Assembly (NCBI RefSeq): GCF_022317005.1
Contig: NZ_CP081006.1
Location: forward strand, 558,001-622,000
DNA: 64,000 nucleotides
Origin: Mycobacterium sp. IDR2000157661
Lineage (GTDB): Bacteria; Actinomycetota; Actinomycetes; Mycobacteriales; Mycobacteriaceae
Reading direction: 5' to 3'
Made by a program: the position numbers and the translations under genes. Below the pieces are notes generated by a model, which did no database searches, was not told the origin of the DNA, and saw only the letters and a program-made list of their open reading frames with translations. Positions 18,473-25,404 of the stretch are shown in pieces; positions within the stretch are counted from its first letter, which is position 1; each line of letters opens with the position of its first letter.

Positions 18473-19525
18473 TCAGCGCCAGCGAGCCCACACATAGGGC
18501 ACCAGAGCGCGCAGGAAGTCCAGATCCGGCCCAGCCGCGGTACCGGCGAACGCCTGCTCGAAATACTCCTGCGCCACCAGCAGGATGCCCTCGGCGTACT
18601 CCCTGGTGAACGCGATACTGCCGTAGTCGTCCATGAGGGCGCGCACGGTGCGCACGAGTTCTTCCGAACGTTGAATTCTGTTGCGGCGCAGATAGTCACG
18701 CACGAGGTCACGGTCGGCACCCCTGGCGTTGGCCATCAGATGCACGAGCGTCAGGGTTCGTTTGCCCTCATAGAGATCACCGAGTATCTCCTTGCCGTAC
18801 ATTCGCTCGTCGCCGATCAGGTTCAGCAGGTCGTCGCGGATCTGGAATGCCGCGCCGAAGTGGAACCCGAACCGCACCATCGGTGCGAGGTCGGCGGTTC
18901 CGCGGGAGCCCACTACCGCACCGACACGCAGCGGGTGGATGGTGGTGTACCAGCACGTCTTGTGCATGATCAGGTTCAGGTAATCCTCGGGTCGCAGATC
19001 TTCCGCGTTGTCGAGTTGCCAGCCCACCTCGGATGCCTGCCCCTCGAGCGTTCGCATCGCCATGGTGTCGAACTCGGCCCATACCAAATCGGCGAGGTCG
19101 CGATCGAATCGCCGGGTCGCGCGACGCAGCACCTGCCCCGCCACGACCGCCAAGGCGTCACCGGCGTTCACCGCTGCCGCAACGCCGTGGGTGGCCGAGA
19201 GCGTGGGCCGGCCCCGTCGCATCTCGCTGCCGTCCGCGACATCGTCATGGACCAGAAACGCGTTGTGCAGCAGTTCTATTGCGACGGCGATGCCGAGCAG
19301 GTCGTCCGAACTTCCACCGAACACGCGGCCGGCCGACAAGCACAGCGCGGGCCTCAACGCCTTGCCCGGCCGAGAGGGATACTCACGCATCGGCGCGTAG
19401 AGCCAGCGGCTCGGTTCGCCGTCCGGAATCGAGTCAAGCATGGCACGACGAACGAGCTTCGCCACCTTACGCAGCCGGTCCTCGACGTCGGTCGTCAGCG
19501 CAGACCGGTCGGCGACGTCGGTCAC
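18473..19525 (-). CDS. trans-type polyprenyl diphosphate synthase
   Basis: The 350-residue protein is a GrcC/IdsA-type isoprenyl synthase that would extend allylic diphosphates with isopentenyl diphosphate. The first Asp-rich motif is D94-D-V-A-D98 within LLHNAFLVHDDVADGSEMRRG. The second is D231-D-L-L-N235, with Asn where the family usually has Asp. Ala89 at position -5 before the first motif is small, which favours products of C20 or longer. The GTG at 19525 overlaps the upstream stop (GTGA); longer starts do not resemble the family. It is the distal gene of a two-gene minus-strand unit in the divergent cluster. Product length is unknown. Confidence 0.88.
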   Translation of the reverse strand: MTDVADRSALTTDVEDRLRKVAKLVRRAMLDSIPDGEPSRWLYAPMREYPSRPGKALRPALCLSAGRVFGGSSDDLLGIAVAIELLHNAFLVHDDVADGSEMRRGRPTLSATHGVAAAVNAGDALAVVAGQVLRRATRRFDRDLADLVWAEFDTMAMRTLEGQASEVGWQLDNAEDLRPEDYLNLIMHKTCWYTTIHPLRVGAVVGSRGTADLAPMVRFGFHFGAAFQIRDDLLNLIGDERMYGKEILGDLYEGKRTLTLVHLMANARGADRDLVRDYLRRNRIQRSEELVRTVRALMDDYGSIAFTREYAEGILLVAQEYFEQAFAGTAAGPDLDFLRALVPYVWARWR

Positions 19526-20208
19526 GGCGCCGGTGTGCGGACGGTCAGAACAACAGGCAGCCACAGATCCGGCCGACCTTCGGTCAGCACGGTGCCGCGG
19601 TACACACCCGCCCGAACGTCGCCCGTCAACTCGATGCTCATCTCGATGCCGCGACTCGAGCGGGGAGGCATCGCGGCGGTGACGGGATCGAATCGCACGG
19701 CGGCCGACTCGACGATGAATCCCATGTCCGAGGTGAGGTCGCTGCACCGCAGCCGAATCTCGCCGATGTCGGTCGCGGTTCTGTTGTGCAGCCACACTTC
19801 CGTAGCGGCTTCACCCGGCGCGGTGATCTCCAGCGCCAGCGCTCCGTTCGTCGCGGCCCCTGACAGGTCCAGGGCGGTCGGCTCCGCGGCGGCCGCTGTG
19901 GACGTCGCGGGAGCGGAACTCATCAGCATCTGGCCGATCCACGCCCACCAGGACCGCACCAGCGGCTCGATGTCGGTGGCACCGAAGACGTCGGCACGTT
20001 GAGCATCGGACGGCGGCGCAGCCGGGGTGGCGGACCGGTGCTCGCCGTTGGGTCCCGAGGTCGCTAGGCGGGCGAACCGGTCCACTAGCTGGCTGGCGGC
20101 ACGGAAGCCCTCCGCCTGGATGGCGCTCAGTGAGCGGGCGTTGGCCGCGGGGTCGAAGACCGACGCCCAGGGCAGGTCGTTGATGCTGCCGTCGCGATTG
20201 CGATCCAT
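19522..20208 (-). CDS. unrecognised protein: helical N-part plus Ig-like C-terminal domain
   Basis: The 228-residue protein has no family I can name. It starts MDRNRDGSINDL, which resembles an EF-hand/dockerin calcium loop. Helices follow (ARSLSAIQAEGFRAASQLVD and PLVRSWWAWIGQMLMS), then an Ala/Thr linker and a beta-rich C-terminal domain from about residue 140. That domain shares the pattern F-D/N-P, a later IxxELT/FEIVLT strand and A-G/A-x-Y-x-G-x-V with the protein at 21711-22223. No signal peptide or membrane span is seen. It overlaps the polyprenyl synthase by four bases. The start at 20208 follows a purine-rich GGGG site. Confidence 0.75.
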   Translation of the reverse strand: MDRNRDGSINDLPWASVFDPAANARSLSAIQAEGFRAASQLVDRFARLATSGPNGEHRSATPAAPPSDAQRADVFGATDIEPLVRSWWAWIGQMLMSSAPATSTAAAAEPTALDLSGAATNGALALEITAPGEAATEVWLHNRTATDIGEIRLRCSDLTSDMGFIVESAAVRFDPVTAAMPPRSSRGIEMSIELTGDVRAGVYRGTVLTEGRPDLWLPVVLTVRTPAP

Positions 20209-20235
20209 CCCCGGTAAGCCCCCTTTTTCCTGCGC

Positions 20236-20261
20236 GGTCGTGGCACGACCACGGTAATCTA
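20236..20261. promoter_or_regulatory. bidirectional promoter with palindromic operator
   Basis: The 75-base gap between divergent genes holds TAATCT (20255-20260) reading plus and TAGATT (20256-20261) reading minus, overlapping TAnnnT -10 elements. Beside them lies a 7-base inverted repeat with one-base centre, GGTCGTG-G-CACGACC (20236-20250). Confidence 0.45.
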
Positions 20262-20283
20262 GGTTGCCAACCGGGGAGGGCCG

Positions 20284-21714
20284 ATGTCGGTGCTGCGTTC
20301 GCTGTTCGAGATGTACGGGGCACTCGACGAGGCCGTCATGCGGTCCAACGATGCGCGAGTCGCGCACATCGTCGACGAGGTCCTGCCGGGCGCGTCCGCG
20401 AATCCCGGCTGGTACCGCGACCTCAAGGACTTCTTCTTCGGCGAGACGAAGACAGGGCCGAACCCGGTCGCCGCTGTGAAGGCGATCAAGTCGGAGAGCG
20501 CCGACGCTCCTTTGACGCTCGCCGAGAAGTCGCGGCTGTTCGCCGCCGCCGTGGCCAATGACGCGATTGCGAGCACGCCGTCACAGCAGGGAATCCAGCC
20601 CTCCGGAGGCGGCAGCGGCCACGGCTCATTCATCGAAGCGTTGGATTTGCTCGCGCCGCCGCCCCAGGAAACCCGGTCGGGAATCCAGCCGACGATGGCC
20701 GCCCCTAAAGCAGCCGACCGCAAGAGAGCGGTCAAAGAGATCCGAGAAGGGATGTCTCGCGGCGAGTCCATCAACTGGGCCCTAAAGCGGGCGCAAGAAG
20801 GCGGGATAGTCGACCCGCTGTTGCCGCCGATGACAGTGCACCTGCCCGCTGTCGTCAAGGTCGACGGGCTTGACGCGCTCGTGGTCGACACCGAAACCAT
20901 TACGCCCTTGATCTCGTTGAACGAGATGAAGAGCATCGTGAACCCTTACAACTGGGCCGACAATTACGGTGCCTTCTTCCTCAGCATGGAGCCGAATTCG
21001 CGGCTACGCAACGACGGCTGGCCCACCGTCATCGAGACGGTGGGATTCGGTGGCCTCGAGGCGGGCGGTGCGCGCACGCTTAAGACGGCGTTGAAGTACC
21101 ACGTCACGGGAACGGCGCCTGACGACATCGTGGCGCGCCTCGATTACGACCTCGACGACCCCGCCCCAGGTGAAGGAGACGGCATCGTGCGGGTCGATCG
21201 CGGTTACATCAACATGTGGGCCTGGAACGAAGGTGGTGGACACGACCCGAACGAGAAGGGCGTGGCGATCAGAACCCGCAAGGTCGTTCACATCGACGGC
21301 CTGGCTCCCGACCGGCAGGCGCGACTGCTCCAGATCAGCGGATACGGCCTCGGCAGTACCGAATTGCTCATCGAGCCGGCCATGGCCGACGACTTGTCCG
21401 ACCACAAGTGTTTCGACTATCCCCTCGGCACCGACTCGGCGCCCACGGATGAGTTGGGCATCCAATACGTGGAACCGGGCAGCCACTTCGCACCGACCGC
21501 GGTGGCGTTGTTGACCGAAACGGCGCGAGCGAACGCCGAGGATTATCTCGCAATCGCGGACAAGTGGATGGCCGGCAGGCTCAGCTACTACGACCTCGCC
21601 GAGTTCAGCAAGAACGTCAGCGGCCGACTCGCCAGAGCGCCCTGGCGATTCATCGAAGCCATGAGTCATCCAAGGCGCATCGGGACGGTGCCCGATAGGG
21701 AGGATCACGCGTGA
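20284..21714 (+). CDS. unrecognised 476-residue protein of the isoprenoid-linked cluster
   Basis: I do not recognise this soluble 476-residue protein. Residues 1-60 are helical (SVLRSLFEMYGALDEAVM). A low-complexity stretch near 95-110 contains GGGSG, with GIQP occurring on both sides. A charged helix at 140-165 precedes a mixed alpha/beta domain from about 180 to 370 with many aromatic residues (NPYNWADNYGAFFLSM, INMWAWNEGGG). A distant SRPBCC/START-like fold is possible but unproven. The C-terminal 60 residues are amphipathic helices with Trp. It has a good ribosome site (GGGGAGGG) and overlaps the next gene (GTGA). First of four plus-strand genes. Confidence 0.8.
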   Translation: MSVLRSLFEMYGALDEAVMRSNDARVAHIVDEVLPGASANPGWYRDLKDFFFGETKTGPNPVAAVKAIKSESADAPLTLAEKSRLFAAAVANDAIASTPSQQGIQPSGGGSGHGSFIEALDLLAPPPQETRSGIQPTMAAPKAADRKRAVKEIREGMSRGESINWALKRAQEGGIVDPLLPPMTVHLPAVVKVDGLDALVVDTETITPLISLNEMKSIVNPYNWADNYGAFFLSMEPNSRLRNDGWPTVIETVGFGGLEAGGARTLKTALKYHVTGTAPDDIVARLDYDLDDPAPGEGDGIVRVDRGYINMWAWNEGGGHDPNEKGVAIRTRKVVHIDGLAPDRQARLLQISGYGLGSTELLIEPAMADDLSDHKCFDYPLGTDSAPTDELGIQYVEPGSHFAPTAVALLTETARANAEDYLAIADKWMAGRLSYYDLAEFSKNVSGRLARAPWRFIEAMSHPRRIGTVPDREDHA

Positions 21715-22223
21715 GCCGCGGTCACACGCTGCTACAACAGCAAGCCGATATGGTGCGCGAAATCCTTAATCGCGTCGACACGATCTCGCGCAATGCGGCG
21801 CAGCAGGACGACAATGGAGAGTGGGGTCTGGATGGCTGGATCCGTGTGGGCCACGACCTTCTCGATCTCCAGATGCGCTTGTACGCCAGCATCGTCCAAG
21901 CCGTAATCGCCGGGCCCGCGATGTGGCTGACACCGCCCGCCAGTGATCCCCGTCCGTCCGAGAAAGTGACCGTCGAGGCGAAGCAGTACCCCCGGAAGAT
22001 CGAGCTGGTCTGCCTCCGGCGGGTCGGTCAACCCTCGGTGGCGGTTCCGCCAACCAGCATCATGTTCAACCCACCCGTGCTGCAGCCAAAAGAGACGCTG
22101 TTCGAGATCGTCCTCACCGACGATCGCTTCGTTGGAGCCAACTACACCGGACAGGTCAGGCTGATCAATACGACCGACCCCACCGCGAAAGCCCCGGTCC
22201 AGGACATCACCGTCGGCTTGTGA
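21711..22223 (+). CDS. unrecognised small protein: helical hairpin plus Ig-like domain
   Basis: The 170-residue protein starts at a GTG overlapping the previous stop. Residues 1-75 are helical (QQADMVREILNRVDTISRNAA, then WIRVGHDLLDLQMRLYASIVQAVI), somewhat phasin-like. Residues 85-170 are beta-rich and match the C-terminal domain of the divergently encoded 228-residue protein: FNPPVLQPKETLFEIVLTDD and GANYTGQVRLI correspond to FDPVTAAMPP and AGVYRGTVL there. No signal peptide, cysteine motif or catalytic residue is seen. It may be a structural or scaffolding partner for the enzymes of the cluster; this is inference from gene context alone. Confidence 0.75.
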   Translation: MSRGHTLLQQQADMVREILNRVDTISRNAAQQDDNGEWGLDGWIRVGHDLLDLQMRLYASIVQAVIAGPAMWLTPPASDPRPSEKVTVEAKQYPRKIELVCLRRVGQPSVAVPPTSIMFNPPVLQPKETLFEIVLTDDRFVGANYTGQVRLINTTDPTAKAPVQDITVGL

Positions 22224-22239
22224 ACGACCTACACCACCG

Positions 22240-25200
22240 ATGATCGACGATCTGCTGGACCGCGCCGTGCGCGCGATGAACCGGGGTGACCGCGCGACTG
22301 CCGATAGGCTCGCCGGTCAGGTACTGGCCGTCGACCACAGCAACGCCGAGGCCGAAGAACTACTCGCCGCGCCTGCGGATGGCGGGGAAATACGGCGCCT
22401 CACGATGCTTTTCGCCGATCTTGTCGACTCGACAGCGTTGTCCACCCGCATCGAGCCGGAGGTCTACCGCACGGTCGTGGGGCGGTACCGCGATGAGGTC
22501 CTCAAGATCGTGAACCGCTACGAGGGCCACGTCGGCAACACCAAGGGCGACGGGTTGCTCGCTGTGTTCGGACATCCCCGACCTCACGAGAACGACGCGC
22601 ACCGTGCCGTGCAGGCGGGACTCGACATCACCCGAGAGGTCGCCACACTCAGCGAGCGGGTGCGAGCCCGGTTCGGATTCGACATCAGCGTGCGCGTCGG
22701 AATTCACCTGGGACTCGTCTACCTCGACACCGCCCAGGACGACGTCTACGGTTTCGGGGCAAACCTCGCCGCACGAATGTGCAGTCTCGCCGCGCCGGGA
22801 ACCGTCGCCGTCTCCGAGACGATCGAGCGAGTGGTCAAGAGTTCATTCGAATTCGAGGAACTACCACCCAAATCGGTGAAAGGAGTGGACGGCCCGGTCA
22901 TTCACCATCGCGTGGTCGCCGAGCGCGAGGTGACCGAGAGCGCCCGCGGACCGTTGGTCGGGAGAAGAAGCGAACTCGCGAAGCTGGAGACCAGTTGGGC
23001 CGAGGCGGCGGCCGGCACTCTGGCCACCCGCGGAATTGCAATTCTCGGCGAGGGCGGCGTCGGGAAGACCCGCCTCGCCCAAGCCGCGGTCGACATGGCC
23101 GAACAGACGGGCGCGACCGTGCTGACGTTCTTCGGCTCGCCGCTACACATCGATGTCGGTTTGCGGCCGATACGGCGAATGCTGGAGCGCCGCTGCGGTA
23201 TCAGCCGGGACACCGACCCGCCCGACCGCCTCGACCGGCTGCGGGACGAGATCGAGCGGCGCTCGTTGGAGCCCGGAGAAGTGCTGCCGCTGTTGGCGCC
23301 CGTCCTGGGCATCGCGCCGGAAAGCGGCTACCTACCGGTCTTGGCCGGCGGTACCAGGCTCTACGAGCAGATCGCCGAGGGCATCGATCAATACTTCCAG
23401 GCCAGCCTACAGCCGGGGCCGGCGCTGGTGGTCGCCGAAGACATCCATTGGTTCGACGAGGACACCATCGAGTTCGTCCAGAAGTTGCTGCGCACCAACA
23501 GGAACGACCTGCTGGTCATTGTCACTGGACGCCGGCTGCCGCCGCTGGAGGGCGCACACGTCATCGAGTTGGTCCCACTCAGCGATTCGGAGGCCGACGA
23601 GCTCGTCCGTGACCTGCACCCGTCGGTGACTCCTGACGCTCGGCGGGCGGTGCTGCAACGCTGCGACGGCATGCCGCTCTACATCGAGGAGGTGGTGGCC
23701 AAACTGAAGGAACAGCCCTCGGACACCGCGCAGACCATGGTGCCCGACAGCCTCTATGAAACGTTGTGTGCGAGACTGCGGTCGAGCTCACACGCGCCTC
23801 AGGTCGTCGAGGCGGCCGCGCTCATCGGCAGCCGGTTCGACAGGCGCCTGCTGGCCTCCGTGGTAAGCCTGAACGAGCCCGATATCAACGACGCCATCCG
23901 CGAACTCACCAGTGAGCGGGTTCTGACGCCGGTCGACGCGAACAGCTGGCGGTTCCATCACGAACTGCTGCGGGAGGTGGCGGCCGAGCTGTCGCCACCC
24001 AGCGTCCGCCGCCGGATGCACGGCCGGATCGCCGACGCACTGGTCGGCGCGACACCGGAGGGGACCCCTGAGTGGCCGCTGGTCGCCCATCACTACGAAC
24101 AAGCCGAGCGTTTCGACGCGGCGGCGTCGGCCTATCAGCAGGCATCCGTCGATGCGCGGCAGCGCGGTGCGCTCGGTGAGGCCCGCGTCCATCTCACCCG
24201 TGCACTGGAGAACATCGAAAAGCTGCCCGCGACACCGGAACGCGATCTCCGCGAAGTCCCGATTCGCCTGCAGCGTGGGTTCCTCGCCTCGGCGGCCACC
24301 GGGCACGCCAGCATCGAAGCCGCCTCGGAATTCGAGCGCTGCCTGCAGATCCTCGGCGACAAAGCCTCTTTGGAGCTTTTCGCCACCTTCAGCGCCTTAT
24401 GGAGCTACTACGCCACCCGCGGCGATCTCGATCGGGCGACCCAGGTGGTGGAGGCGCTGCGGATGCGGCTCGACGACATGCCGGTGTGGTACCGAACCGC
24501 CAACACGGCTGCGCTAGGTTCACTCGCCGTCTTCCGCGGTGACTTCCGTGGTGCGCGTGAACCGTTGGAGGCGGCGGCGAGTGCACTCGACCAAGCCGGC
24601 CCCATCGAGATCGAAGGGGCATGGTTTGCTCCCAACGATCCGCTGGCGTCGACGTATACCTATGCCGCGTTCACCCGGTTCATCTCCGGTGATCTCGTCG
24701 GCGCCGAAGCGGCGTTCGCCGAGATGGAGAATCGTTGCGAGATGCTGCCCTTTCCGCACGGTCCGTTCACTCTCTGTTACGGCCGTACCATCGAAGCGCT
24801 GATGCGCACCGAAGCCGGCCAGCACGACCGCGCGATCGAACTCGTGGACGAGGTCGTCGGCTGGGGTCACGAGTACGGTTTCGACGAATGGGTGATGGTG
24901 GGCGCGAGCGCAGCAGCCGTCGCCCGCGCGATCGCCTCGGTCGACGGCGGCGAGACCGACGCCGCGACGTTACAAGTGCACATCGACGTTCTGACAGCCG
25001 TTGTCGACGGGTGGCGCGCAGCCGACATGAAGGCGTTCCTCGGTTGGTACGACTCGGCTTTGGCGAGGACACTGGCGGCCGCGGGAGCGACGGACGCGGC
25101 CCGGCAGCGCCTGGATATGGCACGCCGGATGGCCGAGGAGACCGGGTGGCGAATCTATGACGCCGAGTTGTTGCGGTTGCGCGCTCGCCTCTCCGACGAC

Positions 25201-25404
25201 CCCGTCGCCCGGCGGCAAGATCTGGCCGCCGCCAAGGAACTGGCACAGCACCAGGGCGCATTGATCTACGAGTTGCGAGCCGCGGTCGATGATTTCGAAT
25301 TGCGCGCTGACCCGGCGCGGGAAGCCTTGGCAAGCGTCCTGCGCCGGTTCCCGCAGGATCAGGACTGGCCCGAACTGGCGCGAGCCCGAGCCCTGCTGCG
25401 GTGA
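22240..25404 (+). CDS. class III nucleotidyl cyclase - AAA ATPase - TPR regulatory protein
   Basis: The 1054-residue protein has a short TPR-like start, a class III cyclase domain (about 50-235), a MalT/STAND-type AAA ATPase (about 240-560) and a long TPR-like helical repeat region to the end. In the cyclase domain both metal aspartates are present (D60 in FADLVDST, D104 in TKGDGL), with K102 and AARM in place, so activity is plausible. Walker A is GEGGVGKTR near 270 and Walker B is PALVVAEDIHW. There is no LuxR-type DNA-binding domain, so it probably signals through cAMP or protein contacts. It starts 16 bases after the Ig-like gene and overlaps the next gene (GTGA). Confidence 0.9.
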   Translation: MIDDLLDRAVRAMNRGDRATADRLAGQVLAVDHSNAEAEELLAAPADGGEIRRLTMLFADLVDSTALSTRIEPEVYRTVVGRYRDEVLKIVNRYEGHVGNTKGDGLLAVFGHPRPHENDAHRAVQAGLDITREVATLSERVRARFGFDISVRVGIHLGLVYLDTAQDDVYGFGANLAARMCSLAAPGTVAVSETIERVVKSSFEFEELPPKSVKGVDGPVIHHRVVAEREVTESARGPLVGRRSELAKLETSWAEAAAGTLATRGIAILGEGGVGKTRLAQAAVDMAEQTGATVLTFFGSPLHIDVGLRPIRRMLERRCGISRDTDPPDRLDRLRDEIERRSLEPGEVLPLLAPVLGIAPESGYLPVLAGGTRLYEQIAEGIDQYFQASLQPGPALVVAEDIHWFDEDTIEFVQKLLRTNRNDLLVIVTGRRLPPLEGAHVIELVPLSDSEADELVRDLHPSVTPDARRAVLQRCDGMPLYIEEVVAKLKEQPSDTAQTMVPDSLYETLCARLRSSSHAPQVVEAAALIGSRFDRRLLASVVSLNEPDINDAIRELTSERVLTPVDANSWRFHHELLREVAAELSPPSVRRRMHGRIADALVGATPEGTPEWPLVAHHYEQAERFDAAASAYQQASVDARQRGALGEARVHLTRALENIEKLPATPERDLREVPIRLQRGFLASAATGHASIEAASEFERCLQILGDKASLELFATFSALWSYYATRGDLDRATQVVEALRMRLDDMPVWYRTANTAALGSLAVFRGDFRGAREPLEAAASALDQAGPIEIEGAWFAPNDPLASTYTYAAFTRFISGDLVGAEAAFAEMENRCEMLPFPHGPFTLCYGRTIEALMRTEAGQHDRAIELVDEVVGWGHEYGFDEWVMVGASAAAVARAIASVDGGETDAATLQVHIDVLTAVVDGWRAADMKAFLGWYDSALARTLAAAGATDAARQRLDMARRMAEETGWRIYDAELLRLRARLSDDPVARRQDLAAAKELAQHQGALIYELRAAVDDFELRADPAREALASVLRRFPQDQDWPELARARALLR

